Made by a program: the position numbers and the translations under genes | Shown here: one piece after another, positions 35,214 through 43,482 of the stretch | How positions within the stretch are numbered: the stretch's first letter is position 1 | Layout: the number at the start of each line of letters is the position of its first letter | Source: Megasphaera hutchinsoni | Lineage (GTDB): Bacteria > Bacillota > Negativicutes > Veillonellales > Megasphaeraceae | Length of the DNA: 64,000 bases | Direction of reading: 5' to 3' | Assembly (NCBI RefSeq): GCF_001553405.1 | Contig: NZ_KQ960952.1 | Coordinates: forward strand, 89,865-153,864 | Notes under the pieces: model-generated | Database searches by the model: none | Told to the model about the DNA's origin: nothing | Seen by the model: the letters and a program-made list of their open reading frames with translations, nothing else

Positions 35214-35819
35214 ATGAAACGTAATACATCTGGGAAGAATAGACCGGTATGTTCTATCTCTATTTTGCAAACTATTCCGTGTGCCGTATTAGTGCCGCTT
35301 GTTTGGAAAGATGGGGAAGAATGTATTTTATTAGAAGTACGTAGTAAGCAATTGACTTGGCAACCTCACGATATTTGCTTTCCTGGAGGAAAGATTGAAT
35401 CGCTGGATACATCTCCAGAAGCGGCCGCAGTACGAGAAACTTCAGAGGAATTAGGGATATCATTAGAGCATATACATATTGAGAGACCTTTAGACTATGT
35501 GGAATCACCTATAGGGGTTACGGTATATCCATTTGTAGCACATGTGGATACCTTGGTATGGCAACCTAATAAGGAAGAAGTAGAAGAAATTCTAGTGGTT
35601 CCTATATCAGTACTTATGCAAAATCCACCTCAAGTAGCGACTTTTTATTTGCAAGGAAAACCGGATCAACAGGCACAGGAGATATTACAGTTGCCTGATG
35701 AATGGCAGCCGCGAACATCGTATTATGTGAAGATTTTTACATATAAAGAATATAAAATATGGGGAATAACGGCTTATATTCTTGACAACTTTATGGTGAG
35801 TCGTGCTATAATTACATAG
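35214..35819 (+). CDS. Nudix hydrolase, CoA pyrophosphatase type
   Basis: A 201-residue Nudix hydrolase. The Nudix box GX5EX7REUXEEXGU is complete, starting GGKIESLDTSPEAAAVRETS and then EELGI. The preceding LTWQPHDICFPGG matches the extra motif of CoA/acyl-CoA pyrophosphatases (NudL/UPF0035), so it probably cleaves CoA to 3',5'-ADP and phosphopantetheine. AGGAGG lies four bases before ATG 35214. Its last codons hold the strong promoter for the next transcript. The placement beside acyl-CoA metabolism genes is suggestive only. Confidence 0.85.
   Translation: MKRNTSGKNRPVCSISILQTIPCAVLVPLVWKDGEECILLEVRSKQLTWQPHDICFPGGKIESLDTSPEAAAVRETSEELGISLEHIHIERPLDYVESPIGVTVYPFVAHVDTLVWQPNKEEVEEILVVPISVLMQNPPQVATFYLQGKPDQQAQEILQLPDEWQPRTSYYVKIFTYKEYKIWGITAYILDNFMVSRAIIT
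35782..35812 (+). promoter_or_regulatory. Strong promoter within the end of the Nudix gene
   Basis: TTGACA, 19 bases, and an extended -10 TGCTATAAT. Transcription would start about at the Nudix stop codon, giving the acd-etfBA genes a leader of some 430 bases. Confidence 0.75.
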
Positions 35820-36250
35820 TAAGCTAACCTTAATATTTGCAATCACTATAATTCGGTTTACGTAATGTTTTCTAGGCGTTACTGGACAGATGAATGTATA
35901 AATTCAATAAAAGGGTGATGTCTAGAGGAAAGGCTGGCAGGAAGGATGAAAACTAATATTGAAAATAACTATTGTGATGGTTAGCTAGACCTTAAAGGTC
36001 TACAACTTTTATAAGTATGAAAAAAGAGAATAATAAGTATGATGATTTTATTCTTGTGCTATTGATTTACAATGTGAAAAGTTGTACAATTCATGTATAA
36101 GTATTTTGGCTATGTCTAAACAGAAAAAAATGCAATCATTTAACGTAAGTCATGGCTAAAGTCAAGTGTGTCAGAATCCGGAACTGGCTGAATGTAAATT
36201 TAGTTTACTACTAATACCATATATTGATGATATTAAGGAGAGTGACCATC
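35820..36250 (+). ncRNA. Candidate structured leader RNA upstream of acd-etfBA
   Basis: This 430-base stretch has no credible gene but many complementary segments. AGCTAACC (35822-35829) pairs with GGTTAGCT (35979-35986), stacked on ATCAC (35842-35846) with GTGAT (35974-35978). Inside lie GTAATG/CGTTAC (35862-35882) and CTGGACA/TGTCTAG (35882-35925) with a GAAT/ATTC cap. TAGACCT/AGGTCTA follows (35986-36002). Next, ACAACTTTT (36002-36010) pairs with AAAAGTTGT (36077-36085) around AGAATAA/TTATTCT. Hairpins GTCAG/CTGGC and GTAAA/TTTAC precede the acd ribosome binding site. TGCAATCA occurs at 35838 and 36131. It could be a riboswitch-like leader or a free RNA; I recognise no known class (not T-box, RNase P, tmRNA, cobalamin or glycine type). 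Confidence 0.5.
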
Positions 36251-37390
36251 ATGAATTTCAACTTAACAGACGTGCAACAAGATTTTCAAAAATTGGCAAA
36301 AGATTTTGGTGAAAAAAAATTATTACCAACTATTATGGAACGTGATCACAAAGGGGAATTCAATGAAGAGCTAGTACGAGAAATGCTTGCTTTAGGATTG
36401 ACTGGTGCATATTTTGAAGAAAAATATGGCGGTGCAGAATGTGACGTACTTAGTTATATTTTAGCGGTAGAAGAATTAGCTAAATATGATGCAGGAATGT
36501 CCATTACCTTGTCGGCTACGGTGTCTTTATGTGCTAATCCGATTTGGCAATTTGGTACAGAAGCACAGAAAGAAAAATTTTTAACACCTCTCGTTGAAGG
36601 GGAAAAATTGGGCGCTTTTGGTTTAACGGAACCGAATGCAGGTACGGATGCATCAGGACAACAAACAATTGCTGTGAAAGATGGCGATTCGTATATTTTA
36701 AATGGCTCGAAAGTGTTTATTACTAATGCTGGATTTGCTGATATTTATATCGTATTTGCCATGACGGATAAAACAAAAGGCACGAAGGGGATTAGTGCAT
36801 TTATTGTTGAAAAAGGAACAGAAGGCTTTACCTTTGGTAAATTAGAACACAAAATGGGTATTCATACATCGCAAACTATGGAGTTAGTATTCCAAGATGC
36901 AAGAATTCCTGCAGAAAACCTCTTAGGTAAAGAAGGCGAAGGATTTAAAATTGCAATGATGACGTTAGATGGTGGTCGTATTGGAGTTGCTGCACAAGCT
37001 CTTGGTATTGCTGAATCAGCATTACAGGATGCAGTAGAATATTCGAAACAGCGTGTTCAATTTGGTAAACCGCTTTGCAAATTCCAATCTATTGCATTTA
37101 AATTAGCCGACATGAAGATGAAAATAGAAGCGGCACGCAATTTGGTATATAAAGCAGCTTTCAAAAAACACGAAGAACAATCTTTTACCGTAGATGCAGC
37201 AATTGCAAAACGGTTTGCATCAGATGTGGCAATGGAAGTTGCTGTAGAAGCTGTTCAAATCTTTGGTGGATATGGTTATAGTGAAGAATATCCAGCAGCT
37301 CGTCATTTGCGTGATGCGAAGATTACACAAATTTATGAAGGTACCAATGAAGTTATGTTGATGGTAACTTCAGGAGCATTATTACGGTAA
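36251..37390 (+). CDS. Acyl-CoA dehydrogenase, short-chain (butyryl-CoA) type
   Basis: A 379-residue FAD enzyme that interconverts butyryl-CoA and crotonyl-CoA. It contains GAFGLTEPNAGTDASGQQT (FAD/substrate loop), the conserved IFGGYGYSEEYPAARHLRD and the catalytic base in IYEGTNEV. Length and order with etfB-etfA match the Bcd/Etf complexes of Megasphaera and Acidaminococcus, where crotonyl-CoA reduction with NADH is coupled to ferredoxin reduction by electron bifurcation. AAGGAG is ten bases before ATG 36251. A hairpin, not a terminator, separates it from etfB. Confidence 0.92.
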   Translation: MNFNLTDVQQDFQKLAKDFGEKKLLPTIMERDHKGEFNEELVREMLALGLTGAYFEEKYGGAECDVLSYILAVEELAKYDAGMSITLSATVSLCANPIWQFGTEAQKEKFLTPLVEGEKLGAFGLTEPNAGTDASGQQTIAVKDGDSYILNGSKVFITNAGFADIYIVFAMTDKTKGTKGISAFIVEKGTEGFTFGKLEHKMGIHTSQTMELVFQDARIPAENLLGKEGEGFKIAMMTLDGGRIGVAAQALGIAESALQDAVEYSKQRVQFGKPLCKFQSIAFKLADMKMKIEAARNLVYKAAFKKHEEQSFTVDAAIAKRFASDVAMEVAVEAVQIFGGYGYSEEYPAARHLRDAKITQIYEGTNEVMLMVTSGALLR

Positions 37391-37400
37391 TAACGGATCA

Positions 37401-37435
37401 AATGGGCATAGTTTTGGGATAAAATTATGCCCATT
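37401..37435 (+). other. Intercistronic hairpin acd-etfB
   Basis: AATGGGCATA pairs with TATGCCCATT across 15 bases. There is no T-tract, so it more likely affects mRNA processing or stability than termination. Confidence 0.6.
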
Positions 37436-37466
37436 GAAATAAAGTTATTTTAGGAGGAAAACGTAA

Positions 37467-38276
37467 ATGGAAATATTGGTGTGTGTGAAACAAGTTCCGG
37501 ATACAGCAGAAGTAAAAATTGATCCAGAAAAACATACGGTCATTCGTGCCGGTGTACCGAACATTTTCAATCCCTTTGACCAAAATGCGTTAGAAGCAGC
37601 ATTGCAATTAAAAGATGCTGATGATAGCGTAAAAATTACTGTATTGTCAATGGGACCAGAACAAGCTAAAGACGTATTACGTGAAGGCTTGGCAATGGGA
37701 GCTGATGATGCATTTTTGGTTTCAGATCGCAAATTAGGTGGTTCTGATACATTAGCAACAGGCTATGCCTTGGCTACGGCTATTAAAAAATTAGCTGCGG
37801 ATAAAGGTATTGATATGTTCGATTTGATTTTATGCGGACAACAGGCTATTGATGGGGATACAGCACAAGTTGGTCCTCAGATTGCTAGTGAATTAGGTAT
37901 TGCACAAATTACGAAAGCAGCTAAATTAACCATTGAAGGTGGTACATCCGTTCGTGTTGAACAACAGCATGAAGAAGGTTATATTGTAACTGCAGCAGCA
38001 TTCCCTGTTTTAATTACCGCTTCAAAAGATTTAAATGAACCTCGTTTCCCGACTATTCGTGGTACGATGAAAGCGAAACGTCGTGAAATTCCAACGCTGA
38101 GTGCAGCGGATATTGGTATTGATGAAGTGCGTATTGGGTTAAGCGGTTCACCGACAAAGGTTCATAAAATTTTCACTCCGCCTCAAAGAACACAAGGCGA
38201 AATCTTTTCAGCAGAAGATGCACAGGCTAATGTGGATCAGTTGATGGAAAAATTAATTGCACAGAAAGTTATTTAA
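37467..38276 (+). CDS. etfB: Electron transfer flavoprotein beta subunit
   Basis: A 269-residue Etf subunit that with EtfA carries electrons between NADH, ferredoxin and the acyl-CoA dehydrogenase. The opening MEILVCVKQVPDTAEVKIDP and the segment ILCGQQAIDGDTAQVGPQIA are characteristic. AGGAGG lies nine bases before the ATG. It precedes etfA by 19 bases. Membership of the electron-bifurcating group is inferred from lineage and context, not from specific residues. Confidence 0.95.
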   Translation: MEILVCVKQVPDTAEVKIDPEKHTVIRAGVPNIFNPFDQNALEAALQLKDADDSVKITVLSMGPEQAKDVLREGLAMGADDAFLVSDRKLGGSDTLATGYALATAIKKLAADKGIDMFDLILCGQQAIDGDTAQVGPQIASELGIAQITKAAKLTIEGGTSVRVEQQHEEGYIVTAAAFPVLITASKDLNEPRFPTIRGTMKAKRREIPTLSAADIGIDEVRIGLSGSPTKVHKIFTPPQRTQGEIFSAEDAQANVDQLMEKLIAQKVI

Positions 38277-38295
38277 TTGAGGAGGTATAGTGAAG

Positions 38296-39312
38296 ATGGA
38301 TTTAGCAGAATTCAAAGGCGTATATGTAATAGCTGAACAATTTGAAGGTACATTACGTAACGTTTCCTTCGAACTGTTGGGACAAGCTACAAGATTAGCT
38401 GAAGGTCTTGGCGAAGAAGTTGGCGCTGTTTTGATTGGCTATGGAGTAACTCCATTGGCCCAAGAACTGATTAAGTATGGAGCAAAAAAAGTATTCGTTT
38501 ATGATGATGAATCATTAAAAGATTACAATACTACTGCTTATACAAAGGTTCTCCAAGATTTTACAGAAAAGCATAAACCAAATGTTTTCTTGATTGGTGC
38601 AACAAATACGGGTCGCGATTTAGGTCCTCGTGTTGCTAATGAATTAAAAACTGGTTTAACTGCAGATTGCACAGAACTTGGTGTAGATAAAGATGCAAAA
38701 ACAATTATTTGGACTCGTCCAGCTTTAGGTGGCAATATCATGGCTGAAATTATTTGCCCTGATCGTCGTCCTCAGATGGGTACGGTTCGTCCGAATGTAT
38801 TTAAAAAGCCGGAACCAAACGAAAATGCAACTGGCGAAGTTATTTCCGAAAAAGCTGAATTAACAGATAAAGATTTCTTAACAAAATTTGTTGAATTAAT
38901 TCGCGTTGGTGGCGATGGCATCAAAGTAGAAGAAGCAGATTTTGTTGTTGCTGGTGGTCGTGGCATGAAAGAAGAAGACTTCAAAGAAGGTGGTTGCTTA
39001 ACTGAATTAGCAGCTGTTTTAGGTGGAGCCGTAGCAGCTTCTCGTGCAGTAACGGACCAAGGATGGATTAATCCGTTGTTCCAAATTGGACAAACTGGTA
39101 AAACGGTTAGCCCAAAATTATACGTTGCTGCAGGCATTTCTGGTGCTATTCAGCATTTAGCAGGTATTCTTGGATCGGATTGCATTATCGCTATTAATAA
39201 AGATGAAGATGCTCCTATTTTCAAGGTATGCGATCTTGGTATCATCGGAGATGCGCATGAAGTATTACCGTTGATTACAGCGGCTGTAAAGAAACATAAA
39301 GGTATTGCATAA
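38296..39312 (+). CDS. etfA: Electron transfer flavoprotein alpha subunit
   Basis: A 338-residue subunit carrying the C-terminal FAD domain. Signature segments are VVAGGRGMK, GGAVAASRAVTDQGW, QIGQTGKTVSPKLYVAAGIS and AINKDEDAPIFKVCDLGIIGD. There is no N-terminal ferredoxin domain. GGAGGT precedes both GTG 38290 (4 bases) and ATG 38296 (10 bases); ATG is preferred but not certain. A strong terminator follows. Confidence 0.94.
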   Translation: MDLAEFKGVYVIAEQFEGTLRNVSFELLGQATRLAEGLGEEVGAVLIGYGVTPLAQELIKYGAKKVFVYDDESLKDYNTTAYTKVLQDFTEKHKPNVFLIGATNTGRDLGPRVANELKTGLTADCTELGVDKDAKTIIWTRPALGGNIMAEIICPDRRPQMGTVRPNVFKKPEPNENATGEVISEKAELTDKDFLTKFVELIRVGGDGIKVEEADFVVAGGRGMKEEDFKEGGCLTELAAVLGGAVAASRAVTDQGWINPLFQIGQTGKTVSPKLYVAAGISGAIQHLAGILGSDCIIAINKDEDAPIFKVCDLGIIGDAHEVLPLITAAVKKHKGIA

Positions 39313-39327
39313 GCGATTTTCTCCTAT

Positions 39328-39361
39328 AAAAAAAGGATGACTTTTAGGTCATCCTTTTTTT
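39328..39361 (+). terminator. Terminator after etfA
   Basis: A 14-base-pair stem, seven A then GGATGAC with GTCATCC and T residues, loop TTTTAG. Confidence 0.92.
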
Positions 39362-39432
39362 TGTATAGTAAAGGTTAGCAATATGGAGTGATCAATGTAT
39401 TTTTCATTGTCAACAAAAAATAAAATGATATG

Positions 39433-39461
39433 TTGTTAAAAAGTATAAGGTTTGATATAAT
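39433..39461 (+). promoter_or_regulatory. bioY promoter
   Basis: TTGTTA, 17 bases, TATAAT, 40 bases before the start. A canonical BirA operator is not evident. Confidence 0.7.
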
Positions 39462-39501
39462 TTAACCGCAATATGATATATTTTATATAGGGGGTGTTTT
39501 G

Positions 39502-40041
39502 ATGGGCAAGTCTTCATTGCGTGTGCGGGAATTGACTTGTATGGCTTTATTGGTGGCCCTGAATTGTATTTCAGCATATTTAATTATTCCGTTGCCTTTT
39601 ACGGAATCACCATTGGCACTACAAACATTAGTTGTCAATATAGTAGGCTTTTTATTACGACCAAAGCAAGCTTTTATTGTAATGGGGGTATATATTTTAT
39701 TGGGTTTAGCAGGAGCACCTGTTTTTACAGGCGGTATGTCTGGTTTTGGAAAAATGTTTGGTCCTACGGGTGGATATATTTGGGGATTTTTACTTGCAGC
39801 AACTATTATTTCTATCTTGAAAGGAAATACTTATCAGTGGAAAAGATTTGCCTTAGTTAGCATTCTTGTGGGGATTCCTGTTATTTATGTGTGTGGAGCG
39901 ATACAACTGCAAGTAATAACACATATGCCATGGCGCCATGTTTTGTACATTGGTGTATTGCCTTTTATTCCGTTGGATATTGTAAAATGTTTACTTGCTG
40001 TAGGAATAGCAAGGCCTATTTTAAAAGAGTTAACAATATAA
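39502..40041 (+). CDS. bioY: Biotin transporter substrate-binding component BioY
   Basis: A 179-residue integral membrane protein with about six helices, the S component of an ECF biotin transporter. The signature GLAGAPVFTGGMSGFGKMFG and the following PTGGYIWGFLLA identify BioY. No ecfA/ecfT genes are next to it, so it probably uses a shared energising module elsewhere. GGGGGTG lies seven bases before ATG 39502. It is monocistronic, between two terminators. Confidence 0.92.
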   Translation: MGKSSLRVRELTCMALLVALNCISAYLIIPLPFTESPLALQTLVVNIVGFLLRPKQAFIVMGVYILLGLAGAPVFTGGMSGFGKMFGPTGGYIWGFLLAATIISILKGNTYQWKRFALVSILVGIPVIYVCGAIQLQVITHMPWRHVLYIGVLPFIPLDIVKCLLAVGIARPILKELTI

Positions 40042-40100
40042 TCTATGCATCATATTTTGTTATTATGTGTAATTGTGAAATGAATGATGGGTGTGATAAA

Positions 40101-40131
40101 AAAAGAGATTTTCTCAAGGGAAATCTCTTTT
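40101..40131 (+). terminator. Terminator after bioY
   Basis: AAAAGAGATTT pairs with AAATCTCTTTT across ten bases, continuing into further T residues. Confidence 0.88.
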
Positions 40132-40204
40132 TTTATACGTAGTTATTTTGTTTTGTTAAACTTACATATATTTATTTTCAAGAAATAGTATAGCGTATAT
40201 ATCA

Positions 40205-40234
40205 TTGATTTTGTATACATAAACAGTGTATGAT
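40205..40234 (+). promoter_or_regulatory. Glycolytic operon promoter
   Basis: TTGATT, 18 bases, TATGAT, giving a leader of about 115 bases before gap1. No second promoter is obvious downstream. Confidence 0.65.
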
Positions 40235-40269
40235 AGAGATATCTATTATAGTATCATGTAATCATATTT

Positions 40270-40337
40270 AAGTGATATAGGTTTTACTATATTACTTATA
40301 AGGACGAGAAAAATAAGGAGAAAAACTTTTTTCTCGT
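40270..40337 (+). promoter_or_regulatory. Two hairpins in the leader of the glycolytic operon
   Basis: The first pairs AAGTGATATAG with CTATATTACTT (one G-T). The second is a perfect 10-base-pair stem, ACGAGAAAAA (40304-40313) with TTTTTCTCGT (40328-40337), ending four bases before the true Shine-Dalgarno; its loop holds a second AAGGAG. It may stabilise the message or modulate initiation. Confidence 0.6.
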
Positions 40338-40353
40338 ATAAGGAGGATGTATA

Positions 40354-41370
40354 ATGGCAGTAAAAATTGGTATTAGTGGTTTTGGTCGTATTGGGAGATG
40401 CACCTTTCGTACTTCTTTATTACATCCAGAAGTAGAAATAGTTGCAGTGAATAATCGTTCTATTGGACCTATTATGGCCGATTTATTGAAATTTGATACA
40501 GTACATGGCACATGGGATCATGATGTATCATTTGACGGAGAAAAACAAGCATTAGTCGTTGATGGACGATATATTCCCGTTACCAATGCTACGGACCCAG
40601 CAAATATTCCATGGCAAGATCATGGGGTAGAGGTTGTTGTAGAGTCCACTGGTAAATTTAGAGATAAAGAAATGGCGGGAAAACATCTACAAGGTGGTGC
40701 AAAAAAAGTCATTATTACGGCACCTGGAAAAAATGTAGATGCGACATTAGTCATGGGAGTTAATGAAGAAATGTATGATCCGGCAACACATCATGTTATT
40801 TCTAATGCCTCGTGTACTACTAATTGCCTGGCACCTATTGCGAAGGTCTTATCTCGTGAATTTGGTATTGTTCGAGGAATGATGACGACGGTTCATTCTT
40901 ATACGAACGATCAACACTTAGTAGATGGTGTACATAAAGATTTGCGACGTGCTCGTTGTGCAACTCAATCAATTATTCCTACATCAACAGGTGCGGCTAA
41001 AGCGGTTGCATTAGTATTGCCCGAATTAAAAGGTAAGTTCAGCGGCATGGCAATGCGTGTTCCTACACCTAATGTTTCTATGACCGATTTAGTGGCTATT
41101 TTAGAGCGTCCAGTTACCGTTGAAGAAGTCAATGGAGTGCTAAAAAAATGGGCAGAAGGGCCGTTACAAGGAATTTTAGCTTATACGATGGATCCTACCG
41201 TTTCTTCAGATTATATTAGTGATTCTCATAGTGCTATTGTCGATGCATTGGATACGGATGTGGTAGAAGGGACGATGGTTAAAGTGGTCGCATGGTATGA
41301 TAACGAATGGGGATATTCATTGCGGGTAAATGATTTAGCATCGTATATCGCGTCGCGTGGTCTTGCATAA
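40354..41370 (+). CDS. Glyceraldehyde-3-phosphate dehydrogenase, first copy
   Basis: A 338-residue phosphorylating GAPDH. The nucleotide fold opens GISGFGRIGRCTFR, and the catalytic Cys lies in SNASCTTNCLAP with His in TTVHSYTNDQ. At the position where NAD-specific enzymes have Asp (AIND), this copy has Asn (AVNN, N33-N34), so NADP use is possible. AAGGAGG precedes the ATG by seven bases. It is the first gene of gap1-cggR-gap2-pgk-tpiA. The second copy is only moderately similar, so this is not a recent duplication. Confidence 0.93.
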   Translation: MAVKIGISGFGRIGRCTFRTSLLHPEVEIVAVNNRSIGPIMADLLKFDTVHGTWDHDVSFDGEKQALVVDGRYIPVTNATDPANIPWQDHGVEVVVESTGKFRDKEMAGKHLQGGAKKVIITAPGKNVDATLVMGVNEEMYDPATHHVISNASCTTNCLAPIAKVLSREFGIVRGMMTTVHSYTNDQHLVDGVHKDLRRARCATQSIIPTSTGAAKAVALVLPELKGKFSGMAMRVPTPNVSMTDLVAILERPVTVEEVNGVLKKWAEGPLQGILAYTMDPTVSSDYISDSHSAIVDALDTDVVEGTMVKVVAWYDNEWGYSLRVNDLASYIASRGLA

Positions 41371-41393
41371 AGATGTTACTCCGTGAGGACAAG

Positions 41394-42446
41394 ATGGATA
41401 CCGTGTATATGCTGGAAAAAATAGTGCCTGATGTAATGGGAATTATACGAGAACGTTACATGCTTTTGCGATATATTTCCGAATCTGAACCTATAGGTAG
41501 GCGTGCGTTAGCAACTATGTCTGGATTGTCAGAACGAGTTGTGCGAGCTCATGTGGATGTCTTACGGCGTAGTGGTATGGTTCATTGTACGACCCGAGGG
41601 ATTATGATGGAAGTACAGGGAAAACGTATTCTTCCTGATATAGTTAACTATTTTTTGCAAGATTATCGTTTAGTTGAAATGCGACAAGCGATTTGTCAAT
41701 ATTTTGGCTTAAAAGAGGTAATTATTGTTCCTGGTGATAGTGATATAAATCCGCTGGTAAAAGAAGAAATGGCTCGACAAGCAGCTATCTTGGTGAGCGA
41801 TATCTTGGGTAAAGTAAAGTGTGCGGTTGTTAGTGGTGGATCTACGATGGCGTTAGTAGCAGATTGTTTACCATTGAGTCGTAGTCATACGATGATATTG
41901 CCAGCCAGAGGTAGTATGGGCAATATAGTTGAGTTACAAGCAAATACGATTGCTGCTGGTATTGCTAAAAAAATACAAGGGTCTTATCGTATGATTCATT
42001 TACCAGAAGAAATTAGTGAAGCCGCTTTGCAGTTAATGTTAAAAGAAGATGTGCAATTACAGCAAAATGTTACTTTAGCACAGTCTGCACAAGCCGTTAT
42101 TTTTGGAATTGGACGGGCCGATTTGATGGCAAAAAAAAGAGGGCTTTCTAAGGAAAAACAGCAGTGGTTGCAGCAACAGCGGGCGTGCGGCGAAGCATTA
42201 GGCACATATTGTACACAAACAGGTCGTATTATAGTAGCTAATAATAAATTTGGCGTTTCATTACTTAATATAAAAAAACATGCTTATATTATTGCCGTTG
42301 CGGGCGGTACGCAAAAAAGTGCGGCGATTATGGCTGTATTAAGTGCGTGCCGTACGGGTATTTTTGTTACAGATGAAGGAGCGGCTATGCAGATATGGAA
42401 AGTAATGAGTGGAAAGGATGGAAAAGATGATAAAAATAGGCATTAA
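41394..42446 (+). CDS. cggR: Central glycolytic genes regulator CggR (SorC family)
   Basis: A 350-residue SorC/DeoR-type repressor. In Bacillus, CggR represses gapA and the lower glycolytic operon and is released by fructose-1,6-bisphosphate. The N-terminal helix-turn-helix spans about residues 25-65 (GRRALATMSGLSERVVRAHVD), and the C-terminal sugar-phosphate-binding domain includes VVSGGSTMALVADCL. ATG 41394 has GTGAGGA four bases upstream; an ATG at 41373 lacks a site. It lies between the two gap genes and overlaps gap2 by 20 bases. Its operator is probably in the 40234-40353 leader but could not be identified. Confidence 0.9.
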   Translation: MDTVYMLEKIVPDVMGIIRERYMLLRYISESEPIGRRALATMSGLSERVVRAHVDVLRRSGMVHCTTRGIMMEVQGKRILPDIVNYFLQDYRLVEMRQAICQYFGLKEVIIVPGDSDINPLVKEEMARQAAILVSDILGKVKCAVVSGGSTMALVADCLPLSRSHTMILPARGSMGNIVELQANTIAAGIAKKIQGSYRMIHLPEEISEAALQLMLKEDVQLQQNVTLAQSAQAVIFGIGRADLMAKKRGLSKEKQQWLQQQRACGEALGTYCTQTGRIIVANNKFGVSLLNIKKHAYIIAVAGGTQKSAAIMAVLSACRTGIFVTDEGAAMQIWKVMSGKDGKDDKNRH

Positions 42447-43449
42447 TGGTTTTGGGCGTATTGGACGAAGTGTGTTTAAATTGGCACAACGATACAGAGA
42501 TACGATTACGATTGTGGCAATTAATGATATAGGTACAGCGAAACAAATGGCACATTTATTAAAATATGATAGCATTTATGGGGTTTTTCCACATAACGTA
42601 ACCTATGATGATCGGCATATTATAGTAGATGATGAAGCGTATCCTTTATTTCAAGAAAAGGATTGTAAGAACGTGGATTGGCAAGCCCTAGGAGTAGATA
42701 TACTTATTGAATCTTCAGGGCAATATTCAGGTCGAGTTCAGCCATCTTCGCAAGAACGGTTGCCTTTAGGCGGAACGGTAAAAAAAGTTATCATTACATC
42801 TCCTTCGACAATTGATGATATAACTATTGTGTTAGGTGCAAATGAAGAAGCATATCAGCCACAGCGACATCATATTATTTCCGGTGCTTCGTGTACTACA
42901 TGCGGGTTAGCGGCAATTTTACATTTAATGGATGAAACATTTGGTGTAAAACGGGGTATGACTACGTCTGTTCATTCGTATACAACGGATCAAAAAATTT
43001 TAGATGTTTCCCATCGAGATTTACGTCGTGCACGTGCTGCAGGTATGTCGATTATTCCTACTACTACTGGTGCAGCTGAAGCTATTACGAAAGTTTTGCC
43101 TCGTTTTCAAGGCAAGCTAACTTGTCATGCCGTACGCGTACCAACACCTGATGTTTCGATAATTGATATTGTTCTTGAATTGCAGAAAAACAATATTACT
43201 CTTGATGAATTAAATGAAACTTTCGTACAAGCATCGCAAGGAAAATATAAGGGAATTATTGGGACAAATCAAGATGAATTGGTTTCTGTTGACTATCGCG
43301 GAAATGAAAATACAACTACGATTGATTTACCGTTGAATATGGTCATGGATTCGGGATTGGTAAAGATTATTGCATGGTATGATAATGAATGGGGTTATGC
43401 TCGCCGTGTAATTGATTTGATTGAATTTATCGTCAAAAAGGGATTATGA
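42427..43449 (+). CDS. gap: Glyceraldehyde-3-phosphate dehydrogenase, second copy (CggR-linked)
   Basis: A 340-residue GAPDH in the position of Bacillus gapA. The opening is MIKIGINGFGRIGR, and AIND keeps the Asp of NAD-specific enzymes. The catalytic Cys is in SGASCTTCGLAA, where the usual CTTNC is changed to CTTCG; His is in TSVHSYTTDQ. The start is ATG 42427 inside the end of cggR. pgk follows after 33 bases. Likely the main catabolic enzyme. Confidence 0.93.
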   Translation: MIKIGINGFGRIGRSVFKLAQRYRDTITIVAINDIGTAKQMAHLLKYDSIYGVFPHNVTYDDRHIIVDDEAYPLFQEKDCKNVDWQALGVDILIESSGQYSGRVQPSSQERLPLGGTVKKVIITSPSTIDDITIVLGANEEAYQPQRHHIISGASCTTCGLAAILHLMDETFGVKRGMTTSVHSYTTDQKILDVSHRDLRRARAAGMSIIPTTTGAAEAITKVLPRFQGKLTCHAVRVPTPDVSIIDIVLELQKNNITLDELNETFVQASQGKYKGIIGTNQDELVSVDYRGNENTTTIDLPLNMVMDSGLVKIIAWYDNEWGYARRVIDLIEFIVKKGL

Positions 43450-43482
43450 GTTTTACGTAATCTCGATACAAAGGAGAATGGT

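Noticed and set aside
36153..36215. 20-codon frame beginning MAKVKCVRIRNW in the acd leader
   Set aside because: No Shine-Dalgarno, and it overlaps candidate hairpins; most likely chance, though a leader peptide cannot be excluded.
39433..39470. BirA operator before bioY
   Set aside because: Only a weak TTAAA/TTTAA symmetry at the wrong spacing.
39891..40142. Cys-rich frame overlapping bioY
   Set aside because: A shadow of bioY in another frame; the tail runs through the terminator.
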